A stretch of 64,000 bases of DNA from Marinobacter denitrificans (GCF_008795955.1 NZ_VMHN01000009.1:1-64000), one strand, 5' to 3'; numbered from the stretch's first letter, positions 15,745-24,905 are shown. Numbers and translations are program-made. Notes: a model not told the origin generated them from the letters alone.

Positions 15745-17160
15745 TTACAACTGCAGCGACCGTACCTCCAGGAACTCTTCCAGGCCCCATTTACCAAACT
15801 CACGCCCTATTCCGGAATGCCCAAACCCGCCAAAGGGTGCCAAGGGATTGAAATCGCCACCATTCACGAATACCTGACCGGTACGCAGTTTGCCGGCAAC
15901 TTTCCTGGCGTGCGCATCGTCACCCGACCAGACGGCGCCTGACAGACCATAGGCCGTGCCGTTGGCAATTTCGATGGCCTCGGCTTCATCCTCGTAAGGG
16001 ATCACGCACAAGACCGGGCCGAAGATTTCCTCTTGGGCGATGCGGCTGTCGGGTTTGACGTTGCCGAATACCGTGGCCCTGACGAAGTACCCCTTCTCGC
16101 AGCCTTCCGGCGCTTCAGGGCCGCCGGCAACCAGGGTTGCGCCTTCCGTGATGCCGAGTTTGATGTAGTCGACCACTTTGTCACGCTGTTGTGCGGAGGC
16201 CAGCGGGCCCAATCGTGTGGTTTCTTCCAGCGGGTTGCCCGGGGTCATTTTCGCCACTGCTGCAGCGGCCAGTTCGCAGGCTTCGTCGTGCTTGTCTGCG
16301 GGCACCAGCATGCGGGTCAGAGCTGTGCACGTCTGGCCGGAGTTCAGCAGGCAATTATTAACCGTTCCCTTCACCGCTTTGGCCAGGTCGGCATCCGCCA
16401 GGATGACCGATGCGGACTTGCCACCCATTTCCAGGGCAAAACGCTTGAAGTCATCCGCAGCGGCGTGGGCAATCAGGCTGCCCGTACGGGTGGAGCCGGT
16501 GAAGGACACCATGTTGACGGCGGGATGTTTGATCAGGGTGTCGCCCACGGTTTGGCCTTCGCCACAGACCAGGTTAAAGACGCCCTTGGGCAGATCTGTC
16601 TGGTCCAGGATCTCCGCCAGTATGTAGGCGCTCTGGGGGGCGATTTCGGATGGTTTGAGCACTACTGTGCAACCGGCGGCAATGGCCGGAACCACCTTGA
16701 GGATCACCTGGTGCAACGGGTAATTCCAGGGGGTGATGCAACCCACCACTCCGACCGGTGTGTATTGCACCTCGGAATTGCCCACCTGCTCGCTGAACGG
16801 GAAGTCCGCCAAAAGCTTCAGATAGCTTTTGGTGATGGTGGCAGGAAGCCCCGCCTGAATCCCGGTGGCCAGTTTGATCGGCATGCCCACTTCCCGGCAC
16901 ACGGTTTCGGCAATTTCCGGTGCCCGCTCTTTCAGGCCGGCGTGGAGTTGTTCCAGCACATGAAGTCGCTTTTCCAGGGTGCTCTCAGACCAGCTCTCGA
17001 AAGCTGCATGGGCAGCAGTAATAGCCTGCTCCATTTCCTCACGGCCGGAGGCGGGGACCCTGGCAATCACGTCCCCTGTGGCGGCCTCATGGACATCAAT
17101 GTTGTCGCCACCCCAGTCCTGCCACTGGCCGTTAATATAGTTCCTGCTGAGATCTTTCAT
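15745..17160 (-). CDS. NAD(P)+-dependent aldehyde dehydrogenase
   Basis: A 471-residue enzyme that oxidises an aldehyde to its acid. Visible family motifs are the TPWNYP loop, VLKPSEIAP, FTGSTRTG, the general base region LEMGGKSA, and the catalytic cysteine in NSGQTCTALTR. The C terminus has PFGGFGHSGIGREFG. A strong AGGAG site precedes the ATG, and the gene starts 15 bp after the alcohol dehydrogenase stop. With that enzyme it can convert a primary alcohol to a carboxylic acid that could enter the CoA pathways encoded upstream. It is the last gene of the proposed 23803-to-15745 transcription unit. Confidence 0.93.
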   Translation of the reverse strand: MKDLSRNYINGQWQDWGGDNIDVHEAATGDVIARVPASGREEMEQAITAAHAAFESWSESTLEKRLHVLEQLHAGLKERAPEIAETVCREVGMPIKLATGIQAGLPATITKSYLKLLADFPFSEQVGNSEVQYTPVGVVGCITPWNYPLHQVILKVVPAIAAGCTVVLKPSEIAPQSAYILAEILDQTDLPKGVFNLVCGEGQTVGDTLIKHPAVNMVSFTGSTRTGSLIAHAAADDFKRFALEMGGKSASVILADADLAKAVKGTVNNCLLNSGQTCTALTRMLVPADKHDEACELAAAAVAKMTPGNPLEETTRLGPLASAQQRDKVVDYIKLGITEGATLVAGGPEAPEGCEKGYFVRATVFGNVKPDSRIAQEEIFGPVLCVIPYEDEAEAIEIANGTAYGLSGAVWSGDDAHARKVAGKLRTGQVFVNGGDFNPLAPFGGFGHSGIGREFGKWGLEEFLEVRSLQL

Positions 17161-17175
17161 GGTTCTGCTCCTGAA

Positions 17176-18282
17176 TCAGTCGAACACAATCACGCCACGG
17201 GCGTTCTTGCCAGCCAACATATCATCGAATGCCTGCGGTGCGTCATCAATGTGGTAGGTGCGGGTAACAAGTTCATCAAGCTTGAGCTTGCCCACCTTGT
17301 ACAGCCCCAGGATACGGGGAAAGTCGTATTGGGGTCGGGCTGAACCCAGCCAGCTGCCCTTGAGGGTTTTCTCATCCGCGGGCAGGGTCAGGGTGGTGAT
17401 TGAAGTCTTGTCTTTCGGGTCCGAAACGCCCACAACCACTGCGGTGCCCCCGGGGCCGAGGCACTTATAGGCCTGCTCGACCACCGCGCCGACGCCGACG
17501 CATTCGAAGGCGTAATCGACGCCGCCGGTGAGCTTTTTCACCGCCCTGGCGCCGTCATCCACCTCGTTGATATTAACGGTGTGGGTGGCCCCGAACTCCC
17601 GGGCCATTTCCAGTTTTTTCTCATTGTTGTCCACGGCAACGATCATTTCAGCGCCGGCGGCGAGACAACCCTGGATGGCATTCAGGCCCACGCCGCCAAT
17701 CCCGAACACAGCCGTGCGAGAACCGGGCTCGACCTTAGCGGTGTTAAACACGGCCCCAACGCCGGTCATCACAGCGCAGCCTACCAGGGCTGCGTTCTGC
17801 ATGGGGACGGACTCATCCACTTTGACGCAGTTGTCCACGTGCATAGTGGCGTATTCCGCCATCACGCCGCAGGCGCCAAACACATTGAGGTCCTCGCCAC
17901 CCGCGCCTTTGGTCCGAACGGTGCCATCAGGCAAAGTGAACATGGCTTTGCGGGCGTTCTCACAGAGTACGGGGCGGCCGCGGACGCATTGCCGGCATTT
18001 GCCGCACATGGAGATGAAAGAGCTGACTACGTGGTCGCCTTCCTTGAAGGCAGTGACACCCTCGCCCACTTCAATGACAACGCCGGCGGCTTCGTGGCCC
18101 AGAACCAGCGGCGCGGGGTAGGGGATTTTACCGGTGGTGGCGGACTGGTCGCTATGGCAGACACCGCAGGCGCCGATCCTGATGGTGATTTCATCCCTTT
18201 TGGGACCTTCCACGGTGATGGTTTCGACCTGAACGGGCTGGCCCCATTCGCGGCAGACGACAGCTTTGGCTTTCCTATCCAT
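17176..18282 (-). CDS. Zinc-dependent alcohol dehydrogenase (MDR family)
   Basis: A 368-residue medium-chain dehydrogenase. The catalytic zinc ligands are in GVCHSDQSA and LGHEAAGVVIEVGEGV. The structural zinc loop is CGKCRQCVRGRPVLC (four Cys). The Rossmann motif is FGIGGVGLNAIQG. It resembles class III-type/NDMA-like alcohol dehydrogenases. It lies 12 bp downstream of the acyl-CoA dehydrogenase and 15 bp upstream of the aldehyde dehydrogenase, so an alcohol-to-acid pair is likely. The substrate could be an omega-hydroxy acid, a diol or a primary alcohol. Confidence 0.93.
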   Translation of the reverse strand: MDRKAKAVVCREWGQPVQVETITVEGPKRDEITIRIGACGVCHSDQSATTGKIPYPAPLVLGHEAAGVVIEVGEGVTAFKEGDHVVSSFISMCGKCRQCVRGRPVLCENARKAMFTLPDGTVRTKGAGGEDLNVFGACGVMAEYATMHVDNCVKVDESVPMQNAALVGCAVMTGVGAVFNTAKVEPGSRTAVFGIGGVGLNAIQGCLAAGAEMIVAVDNNEKKLEMAREFGATHTVNINEVDDGARAVKKLTGGVDYAFECVGVGAVVEQAYKCLGPGGTAVVVGVSDPKDKTSITTLTLPADEKTLKGSWLGSARPQYDFPRILGLYKVGKLKLDELVTRTYHIDDAPQAFDDMLAGKNARGVIVFD

Positions 18283-18294
18283 TCTTTTTAGCTC

Positions 18295-20097
18295 CTAAAA
18301 TTCAGAATCCTTCATACCCAACACCGTGGTATCCACAGCACCCACCAACTCAGCCAGGCTGACCACTTTCGGCAACTCGTACCTGGCAAAATACTCACAG
18401 GCTTTCACCTTGCCCTCGTAAAATTCCGCGGACTGCTCTCCCTGGCCCTCCAGCCCGGCAATAGCCCTGATGGCCTGTCGCAGCCAGAGCCAGCCGACAA
18501 CGGTGTGGCCAAACGCTTCCAGATAAAGCGAAGCGTTGGCGAGCGCTTTTTCAACGTTGCCGTTGGCCTTCTCAGCGTTGGTCGCATCCGTGGCTTCGGC
18601 CATGGCCTTCACTGCACGGTCCAGTTGGTCGGCGCAGGTTGCCAGTCGTTCATTCCCGCGGGCTTCGGCGATGGTGGCATTAATCCGGTCCATCAGCTCC
18701 CGGTAGAACTTGCCCCCGGCCATTGAAACCTTGCGGCCCAGCAGGTCGATGCCCTGGATGCCGTGGGTGCCTTCGTGGATGGGGTTGAGGCGGTTGTCGC
18801 GGTAGAACTGCTCCACCGGATATTCCCGGGTGTAGCCATAGCCGCCGTGCACCTGGATGGCCAGGCTGTTGGCTTCCAGACAGAACTGGGAGGGCCAGGA
18901 CTTGATGATGGGCGTCAGCAGATCCAGCAGGCCGGCGGCCAGCTTGCGCTGGTTTTCGGTGGCAGCGTGTTTCTTCTCGTCCACCAGCATGGCGCCCTGC
19001 AGGCACAGGGCCAGGCCGCCTTCCACGTAGGCTTTCTGGTTCAGCAGCATACGGCGGATATCGGCGTGGCGTACCAGCGGGAGTTGTGGCGTATTGGGGT
19101 CTTTCTCCCCCACCGGGCGCCCCTGTTTGCGATCACGGGCATAGTCCAGCGCGTGCAGATAGCCGGTATAACCCAGCATAACCGAGCCCAGGCCGACGCC
19201 AATGCGGGCTTCGTTCATCATGTGGAACATCGCCGCCAGGCCATTGTTGGGTTCACCCACCAGGTAACCCACGGCACCGTCCTTCTCACCAAAGTTGAGC
19301 ATGGTGGAGGTGGTGCCGCGGTAGCCCATCTTGTGGATCAGGCCGGCGAGCGCCACATCGTTGCGTTCGCCAAGAACGCCGTCTTCATTAACCAGGATTT
19401 TGGGGACGATAAACAGGGAAATGCCTTTCACCCCGGGAGGGGCATCCGGCAAGCGGGCGAGCACCATGTGGATGATGTTGTCGCTCAGCTCGTGGTCGCC
19501 GGCGGATATGAAAATCTTGTTGCCGAAGAGGCGGTAGCTGCCGTCATCCTGCGGCTCTGCGCGGGTGCGCAGGTCTCCCAGGGACGAACCGGCATGGGGC
19601 TCGGTCAGGCACATGGTGCCGAAGAACCGGCCAGCCATCATTGGCTCGGCGTATTTTTTCTGCTGATGCTCGCTGCCCTGGGCCATGATCAGATTCGCCG
19701 CCGCAATGGTCAGCCCGGCGTAGCCCTGGGTGCCAACATTCGCGCCCTTGAGCATACCCACACACATCTGGGCCACGGCGGCGGGCAGCTGCATGCCGCC
19801 ACGTTCAAAGTCCTGGCCGGCGGCCATCAGGCCAGTGTCCCGCAAGACATCCAGGGCTTTCTTAACTTCCGGGCGCATTACCACTTGGCCGTTCTCGAAC
19901 CTTGGTTCCTCTTCGTCAACCAGGCGGGCGTGGGGTGCGAATTCTTCAGCGGCTACTTTCAGCGACAGGTCCAGCGCTGCCTGCAGGGTTTCGCGGTTGT
20001 GCTCGGAGTAGCGTTCATAGCCCAGGGTCTGTTCGACTTCGTGGAGTTCGAACAACTGGAATGTCAGGTCCTGGGTGTTGATGATTTTTTGGTGCAT
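18295..20097 (-). CDS. Acyl-CoA dehydrogenase, long form with extra C-terminal domain
   Basis: A 600-residue flavoprotein of the long (DmdC/AcdA-like) subfamily. The core dehydrogenase has CLTEPHAGSSLGDLRTRA, the substrate-binding NEARIGVGLGSVMLGY region, and HEGTHGIQGIDLLGRK, which carries the catalytic Glu. About 130 residues follow the core, typical of the family. I chose the ATG at 20097; the frame extends to a GTG at 20127. The gene lies between a thiolase and an alcohol dehydrogenase on the same strand. Members oxidise medium-chain, branched or methylthio acyl-CoAs, so the substrate is open. Repeat A2 lies just upstream. Confidence 0.92.
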   Translation of the reverse strand: MHQKIINTQDLTFQLFELHEVEQTLGYERYSEHNRETLQAALDLSLKVAAEEFAPHARLVDEEEPRFENGQVVMRPEVKKALDVLRDTGLMAAGQDFERGGMQLPAAVAQMCVGMLKGANVGTQGYAGLTIAAANLIMAQGSEHQQKKYAEPMMAGRFFGTMCLTEPHAGSSLGDLRTRAEPQDDGSYRLFGNKIFISAGDHELSDNIIHMVLARLPDAPPGVKGISLFIVPKILVNEDGVLGERNDVALAGLIHKMGYRGTTSTMLNFGEKDGAVGYLVGEPNNGLAAMFHMMNEARIGVGLGSVMLGYTGYLHALDYARDRKQGRPVGEKDPNTPQLPLVRHADIRRMLLNQKAYVEGGLALCLQGAMLVDEKKHAATENQRKLAAGLLDLLTPIIKSWPSQFCLEANSLAIQVHGGYGYTREYPVEQFYRDNRLNPIHEGTHGIQGIDLLGRKVSMAGGKFYRELMDRINATIAEARGNERLATCADQLDRAVKAMAEATDATNAEKANGNVEKALANASLYLEAFGHTVVGWLWLRQAIRAIAGLEGQGEQSAEFYEGKVKACEYFARYELPKVVSLAELVGAVDTTVLGMKDSEF

Positions 20098-20156
20098 AGC
20101 CTTGTTACCCTTGGCATGAATGAACACGGTAGCCTGCTGGGTGGGAGTCTGGCCCT

Positions 20157-20239
20157 GGGGTGGGAGTGCCTTTTCTTTTGGGAAAAGAACTCGCTGCGCT
20201 CAGACACCTTTGTCCCGTCAGAAAAGGCACTCCCACCCC
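20157..20239. repeat. Palindromic intergenic repeat, family A copy 2
   Basis: The arms GGGGTGGGAGTGCCTTTTC and GAAAAGGCACTCCCACCCC are perfect complements at their ends. The loop contains ACTCGCTGCGCTCAGACA, matching copy 1 at all but one base. It lies between the thiolase stop and the acyl-CoA dehydrogenase start inside a same-strand gene series. Confidence 0.88.
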
Positions 20240-20270
20240 ATGACCGGCCTGACTGCACGGTTATACCGGC

Positions 20271-21455
20271 TTAAACCACTTCAAACAGACCGGCAGCGCC
20301 CTGGCCTCCGCCGATGCACATCGTCACGACAACGTATTTGGCGCCGCGGCGTTTGCCTTCGATCAGGGCATGGCCTGTAAGGCGGGAACCGGTGACGCCG
20401 TATGGATGGCCAATGGAGATGGAGCCCCCATTCACGTTCAGTTTCTCCATGGGAATTCCCAGACGATCACGGCAGTAGACTACCTGGGATGCAAAGGCCT
20501 CGTTCAGTTCCCACAGGTCGATGTCGTCCATGGTCAGGCCGTTACGCTCCAGCAGGCGCGGGATGGCGAAAACCGGGCCAATACCCATTTCGTCCGGCTC
20601 GCAACCAGCCACCGCGAAACCACGGAAGATGCCCATGGGTTCGATGTTGTGCTTCTCGGCGTAGGTGGAGTTCATCACGGTACATACGGACGCGCCATCA
20701 GACAGCTGGGACGCGTTACCGGCAGTGACGAACTGATTGTCCCCACGCACCGGATTCAGGCCCTGGAGGCCTTCCAGCGTGGTGTTGGGGCGATTGCACT
20801 CGTCCCGCGTCAGGGTGACGTCCTTATAGCTGATGTCTCCAGTTTCCTTGTCCTTCACCATCATGTTGGCGTCGAAAGGGACAATCTCATCGTCGAACTT
20901 ACCGGCTTCCTGAGCCGCCGCGGTGCGCTGTTGCGAAATCAGCGCGTACTCGTCCTGGACTTCACGGCTGATGCCATAACGCTGGGCCACAATGTCGGCG
21001 GTCTCGATCATCGCCAGATACAGCTCGGGCTTGTTCTTCATCAACCAGTCGTTGGTGGCGTGGAAGCTGTTGAGCTTCTCGTTCTGCACCATGGAAATGG
21101 ATTCGACACCACCAGCCACCATGGCTGGCACCTTCTCCGACACCACCCGCTGGGCAGCAATGGCGATGGACTGAAGGCCAGAGCTGCAGAACCGGTTGAT
21201 GGACAGGCCAGCGGTTGTCACCGGCAGACCGGCCCGAATCGCCGCCAGGCGAGCGATGTTCTTGCCCTGAGCGCCTTCGTGGAAGGTGGCGCCGAGGATG
21301 ACGTCTTCCACAATGGATGGATCAATACCCGCACGCTGCACCGCATGCTGGATCACATGGCCGGCAAGATCCACGGAGTGGGTGTTGTTCAAGGCGCCAC
21401 GGTAGGATTTACCCAGGCCGGTGCGGGCGGTAGAGACAATCACGGCGTCAGACAT
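20271..21455 (-). CDS. Acetyl-CoA acyltransferase (thiolase), PimB-like
   Basis: A 394-residue thiolase. The nucleophilic Cys is in INRFCSSGLQSIA, the activating His in NVNGGSISIGHPYGVTGSR, and the second Cys in VVTMCIGGGQGAAG; LWELNEAFASQ is also present. It cleaves 3-ketoacyl-CoA to acetyl-CoA and a shortened acyl-CoA. It lies downstream of the PimF-like gene in the same direction, so the two supply hydration, oxidation and cleavage of one beta-oxidation spiral. The gap between them (255 bp) is filled by repeats C and A3 rather than by a promoter I can identify. Confidence 0.95.
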   Translation of the reverse strand: MSDAVIVSTARTGLGKSYRGALNNTHSVDLAGHVIQHAVQRAGIDPSIVEDVILGATFHEGAQGKNIARLAAIRAGLPVTTAGLSINRFCSSGLQSIAIAAQRVVSEKVPAMVAGGVESISMVQNEKLNSFHATNDWLMKNKPELYLAMIETADIVAQRYGISREVQDEYALISQQRTAAAQEAGKFDDEIVPFDANMMVKDKETGDISYKDVTLTRDECNRPNTTLEGLQGLNPVRGDNQFVTAGNASQLSDGASVCTVMNSTYAEKHNIEPMGIFRGFAVAGCEPDEMGIGPVFAIPRLLERNGLTMDDIDLWELNEAFASQVVYCRDRLGIPMEKLNVNGGSISIGHPYGVTGSRLTGHALIEGKRRGAKYVVVTMCIGGGQGAAGLFEVV

Positions 21456-21476
21456 AACAATATCCTTCTTAAACGG

Positions 21477-21565
21477 GTAGGTCGGATTAGCGAAGCGTAA
21501 TCCGACACTGGGTTGAGCGTTTTCGGCGGTGTTGTCGGATTACGGCTTCGCCTAATCCGATCTAC
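21477..21565. repeat. Palindromic intergenic repeat, family C
   Basis: GTAGGTCGGATTAGCGAAGC at the left and GGCTTCGCCTAATCCGATCTAC at the right enclose inner copies of TAATCCGACA and TGTCGGATTA. The 89-bp unit is thus a nested palindrome. Similar GGATTAGCGAAGCGTAATCCG units are common in gammaproteobacterial intergenic DNA. Confidence 0.85.
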
Positions 21566-21598
21566 GGGGTATAGCTCAGTGGCAACGTCGGGCCCGGG

Positions 21599-21674
21599 GT
21601 GGGGTGCCTTTTATGCCGGGAAAAAGATGTCTGAGCGAAGCGAGTTATTTTTCCCAGAAGAAAAGGCACCCCAC
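21599..21674. repeat. Palindromic intergenic repeat, family A copy 3 (inverted)
   Basis: Arms GTGGGGTGCCTTTTATGCCGG and AGAAGAAAAGGCACCCCAC enclose TGTCTGAGCGAAGCGAGTTA, the reverse complement of the copy 1 loop. It lies 34 bp from the family C repeat, upstream of the thiolase and downstream of the PimF-like gene. Confidence 0.88.
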
Positions 21675-21709
21675 CTCGGGACCAGCCACCACACCAGCAG
21701 GCCAGGCTT

Positions 21710-23803
21710 TTAAAGGTCCGAAAACTTGCGCCCCTCACTGACCAGCTTTTGCAACAGGGCTGCGGGCTTCCATTGTTCGCCCCCCAAGTCATCATGGAAC
21801 TGCTCAATAGTTCCAAGGATGGTGTCCAGGCCAATCTGGTCCGCCCAGAACATCGGGCCACCCCGATAGGCGGGGAAGCCGTAACCGTAAATCCAGGTGA
21901 TATCGATATCCAGGGGACGATCCGCAATGCCCTCTTCCAGAATCTTCGCGCCCTCATTGATCATCACATACATACACCGCTCCAGGATCTCCTGGTCAGT
22001 GATCTCACGCGGCGTAATGCCCTGCTCCTGGCGGAACTCGGCAATAATCCGGTCCACCTCCGGGTCAGGGACCGGCTTGCGGTTACCTTCCTCGTACTTG
22101 TACACCCCCGCCTGGGTTTTCTGCCCGAGACGCCCCTGTTCAGCCAGCTTGTCCATCCAGCTTGCCGGTACATCCTCGCCGGCCTTACGGCGCTCCTGAC
22201 GGATGCTGTAGCCAATATCAATACCGGCCAGGTCCGACATGGCAAACTGCCCCATGGGGAAGCCCAGATCGGTCAACACCTTGTCCACCTGCTGGGGGCT
22301 CGCACCCTCATTGACCAGTGCCATGGCCTCGGCGCCACGCTTGTGCAGCATGCGGTTGCCCACAAAGCCATAGCAGTTGCCCACCATGACACCCACCTTG
22401 CGAATCTGCTTCGCCAGCGCCATGGCAGTAGCCTTGACCTCGTCCGAGGTTTTCTCGCCGCGCACAATTTCCAGCAGCTTCATCACATTCGCGGGGCTGA
22501 AGAAGTGCAGCCCGATCACATCCTGCGGGCGCGTGGTGGCGGCCGCAATCTCATCAATGCTCAGGGTGGACGTATTGGAGGCCAGGATTGCCCCCGGTTT
22601 GCAGGCGTCGTCCAGCTGACCGAAGATCTTCTTCTTCAGGTCCATGCTCTCGAAAACCGCCTCGATCACCAGATCCGCATCGCTGAAATCGTCATAGGTC
22701 AGGGTGCCGCTGATCAGGCTCATGCGCTCCTCGACCTGGGCTTGAGTGATGCGGCCTTTCTTAGCGGTGTTCTCGTAGTTCTTGCGAATCAAGGCCAGGC
22801 CCTTGTCCAGCGCCTCCTGTTTCACTTCAGCGATAGTCACTGGAATACCTGCGTTGGCGAAGTTCATCGCAATACCGCCACCCATGGTGCCTGCACCGAT
22901 AACACCCACCTTGCGGATCTCACGAACCGGCGTGTCTTTGGGCAGGCCTTTGACCTTGGACACTTCACGCTCGGCGAAGAACGAGTGAATCAGGCCGCTA
23001 CGCTGGGGCGAGTCCATGCATTCGGTGAACAGCTCGCGTTCACGTTTCATACCTTCGAAAAATGGCAGATTGAAAGCGGCTTCTACCGCGTCCACACATT
23101 TGAACGGAGAGAACAGGCCACGGGCCTTCTTCTGCAGGCTGTCACGGAACTGCTGGAACACGTCACTGCCTTTATCGGCGTCGATCCTGTCGGTCAGGTC
23201 CCGCACCCGGCGGACCGGTTTGCCTTCATCAGCCACCTTCTGTGCGTAAGCCAGACCGACCGCCCGGATATCATCGCCGTCCTCAACCGCATCCAGGATG
23301 CCCGCTTCGAGGGCGTCATTAGCCGCCACGAAGTCTCCGGAAGTGATCATCTCGAGGGCTTTCCTTGCACCGGTCAGACGCGGCAAACGCTGGGTTCCAC
23401 CGGCACCGGGCAACAGCCCCAGCTTCACCTCCGGCAGGCCAACCCTGGCGCTGCTCAGCGCCACCCGATAATGGCAACCAAGAGCGGTTTCCAGGCCACC
23501 CCCCAGGGCGGTGCCGTGGATACCAGCCACAACCGGCTTCTCGGAGTTTTCGAATTGCTCTACTACAAACGCCAGCCCCGGCTCCTGCATCGGTTTGCCG
23601 AATTCACGAATATCGGCGCCGGCAATAAAGGTGCGGCCTTCGCACACCAGCAACAGCACTTTGGCGTCGGTGTCTTTCTGGCCCTGCTCCAGTGCAGCCA
23701 CCAGGCCGGAACGAACCCCGTGGCTGAGGGCGTTGACCGGCGGGTAATTCACGGTGATCACACCAATGGAGCCTTCCCGGTTATAAGTTACGACCTCAGA
23801 CAT
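21710..23803 (-). CDS. Enoyl-CoA hydratase / 3-hydroxyacyl-CoA dehydrogenase fusion (PimF/FadJ-like)
   Basis: A 697-residue bifunctional beta-oxidation enzyme. The N-terminal crotonase domain (about 1-200) has the oxyanion-hole loops TFIAGADIREFG and GTALGGGLETALGC and the LGLLPGAGGTQRLPRL motif. From about residue 300 comes the NAD-binding domain (VGVIGAGTMGGGIAM) and then two C-terminal helical dehydrogenase domains. It hydrates 2-enoyl-CoA and oxidises the 3-hydroxyacyl-CoA. I chose the ATG at 23803 because GGAG lies seven bases upstream; the frame itself opens at 23893. An IclR-type box lies 29 bp before the start. The N terminus resembles PimF of pimelate degraders, as far as memory allows. 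Confidence 0.94.
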   Translation of the reverse strand: MSEVVTYNREGSIGVITVNYPPVNALSHGVRSGLVAALEQGQKDTDAKVLLLVCEGRTFIAGADIREFGKPMQEPGLAFVVEQFENSEKPVVAGIHGTALGGGLETALGCHYRVALSSARVGLPEVKLGLLPGAGGTQRLPRLTGARKALEMITSGDFVAANDALEAGILDAVEDGDDIRAVGLAYAQKVADEGKPVRRVRDLTDRIDADKGSDVFQQFRDSLQKKARGLFSPFKCVDAVEAAFNLPFFEGMKRERELFTECMDSPQRSGLIHSFFAEREVSKVKGLPKDTPVREIRKVGVIGAGTMGGGIAMNFANAGIPVTIAEVKQEALDKGLALIRKNYENTAKKGRITQAQVEERMSLISGTLTYDDFSDADLVIEAVFESMDLKKKIFGQLDDACKPGAILASNTSTLSIDEIAAATTRPQDVIGLHFFSPANVMKLLEIVRGEKTSDEVKATAMALAKQIRKVGVMVGNCYGFVGNRMLHKRGAEAMALVNEGASPQQVDKVLTDLGFPMGQFAMSDLAGIDIGYSIRQERRKAGEDVPASWMDKLAEQGRLGQKTQAGVYKYEEGNRKPVPDPEVDRIIAEFRQEQGITPREITDQEILERCMYVMINEGAKILEEGIADRPLDIDITWIYGYGFPAYRGGPMFWADQIGLDTILGTIEQFHDDLGGEQWKPAALLQKLVSEGRKFSDL

Positions 23804-23831
23804 AATTTCTCCTAGCTCGATATGGAATATA

Positions 23832-23848
23832 GTTTTAACAAGCGAAAC
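23832..23848. promoter_or_regulatory. Candidate IclR-type operator, weak left half
   Basis: GTTTTAACAAGCGAAAC has a perfect right half (GCGAAAC) and matches the left half only at its outer GTTT. It lies 29 bp before the PimF-like start codon, at promoter position. Confidence 0.5.
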
Positions 23849-23906
23849 ATAGTAACGATTTAATAGAAGTTTCTGGCAGGTTTCAACCTCCATTTAAATC
23901 GCAGAT

Positions 23907-23938
23907 ACAAAAAAGCCCTGGGACGAATCACAGGGCTC
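23907..23938 (-). terminator. Rho-independent terminator of the IclR gene
   Basis: On the minus strand AGCCCTG pairs with CAGGGCT around a 10-base loop and is followed by TTTTTTG. It lies downstream of the IclR gene, beyond repeat B1. Confidence 0.8.
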
Positions 23939-23955
23939 TAGAAAGAAGTTCGGGG

Positions 23956-24064
23956 GGAGTTGGCGGGCAGGGCGTTCCGAAACCGTGCGGAGCCATGGAT
24001 GGCGGAGCCGAGCGTACAGGGACGTATTTACAGCGTGTTTCGGAACGTCCTGCCCGCCAGCTCC
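23956..24064. repeat. Palindromic intergenic repeat, family B copy 1
   Basis: Arms starting GGAGTTGGCGGGCAGG and ending CCTGCCCGCCAGCTCC pair over about 28 bases. The core contains CATGGATGGCGGAGCCGAGC and GGACGTATTTACAGCGTGTT. The core is shared with the element at 44711-44826. It lies between the IclR stop codon and its terminator. Confidence 0.85.
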
Positions 24065-24080
24065 TTGCTCCGATGTCGAA

Positions 24081-24905
24081 TCAGACGCCGAGCGATTCGA
24101 TATCGCTGGCCAGCATTGCCAACTGGTGGGCAATGGACTGACGCAGCTTTTCGCCGGGCACCAGATAGGACGGTGCTGCACAGGTCAGCGCCATGATGGT
24201 GCCGTCCTGCAGGTGAATGGGCACGCCGGCGGAATTGATGTTGCGGTCCCACTCGCCAAGGGAAAGACAGAATCCGTGCTTCTTGAAATCCTCCATGGAG
24301 CGCTCAAGGCCTTCTTTCTTTTCTGGCCAGGCGTCGCCGTATTTGGCTTCCATGGCGTCGTCGATCACCTTGCGGCCTTTTTCGGATATGGCGCAGTAAT
24401 AGGCGCGGCCCGCCGAGGTGGTGGCCATGGGAAGTTTCAGGCCGATGTCCATACGCAGCAGGGACGCTTCCGGTGGTAGCCGGTTCTCCACATAAATCAT
24501 GTGCAGGCGGTCACGGCAGGTCAGGCCCACCGACATGTTGGTTTGGCGGGCGAACTCGTCCATATACGGCTTGGCCAACTGACGCACCTTCAGGTTGGAG
24601 ACATAGGCGTAACCCAAGGCCAGCACGCCAGAGCTGAGCTGGTACTTCTCCAGTTGCGGGTTGTAGCTGAGGTAGCCGAGCTTGGTCAGGGTGTAGGTCA
24701 TGCGCGAAACCGTGGGTTTCGGCAGCCCCGTCAGGCGCGAGATGTCCTGATTACCCAGAATCACCGAGCCCTGGCTGAAGGCACGAAGCACGTCGAGACC
24801 GCGGGAAAGCGCCTCTACAAACTTGCGGTCTTTTTCCGGCTTTACCGGTTCACCATCGCCGGACGCCGCCATCAGTTCCGGTGAGGTGATTTGTGCTTTG
24901 GTCAT
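24081..24905 (-). CDS. IclR-family transcriptional regulator
   Basis: A 274-residue regulator. The N-terminal winged helix (about 27-90) has LDVLRAFSQGSVILGNQDISRLTG-like text followed by the recognition helix LPKPTVSRMTYTL. The C-terminal effector domain shows the IclR hallmarks TNMSVGLTCRD, PMATTSAGRAYYCAISEKGR and FCLSLGEWDRNINSAGVPI. It is the only IclR protein in the window and sits centrally in the catabolic island, divergent from ghrA. The recurrent 17-bp palindrome found before the surrounding operons has the size and symmetry of IclR-family operators, so this is the best candidate for its regulator. No good copy lies directly before its own start. Confidence 0.95.
   Translation of the reverse strand: MTKAQITSPELMAASGDGEPVKPEKDRKFVEALSRGLDVLRAFSQGSVILGNQDISRLTGLPKPTVSRMTYTLTKLGYLSYNPQLEKYQLSSGVLALGYAYVSNLKVRQLAKPYMDEFARQTNMSVGLTCRDRLHMIYVENRLPPEASLLRMDIGLKLPMATTSAGRAYYCAISEKGRKVIDDAMEAKYGDAWPEKKEGLERSMEDFKKHGFCLSLGEWDRNINSAGVPIHLQDGTIMALTCAAPSYLVPGEKLRQSIAHQLAMLASDIESLGV

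Noticed and set aside
15480..15877. Small frames with the string SERSELFFPEEKAP near 15.6, 20.2, 21.6 and 43.8 kb
   Set aside because: They are translations of the family A palindromic repeats, in both orientations, and not genes.
18763..20274. Plus-strand open frame of 503 codons opposite the acyl-CoA dehydrogenase
   Set aside because: Gln/His/Gly-rich shadow translation without motifs; the minus-strand gene is well supported.
21749..23815. Long plus-strand open frame of 688 codons opposite the PimF-like gene
   Set aside because: It is the antisense shadow of a GC-rich gene. Its translation has no domain features, while the minus strand shows clear crotonase and dehydrogenase motifs and a ribosome binding site.
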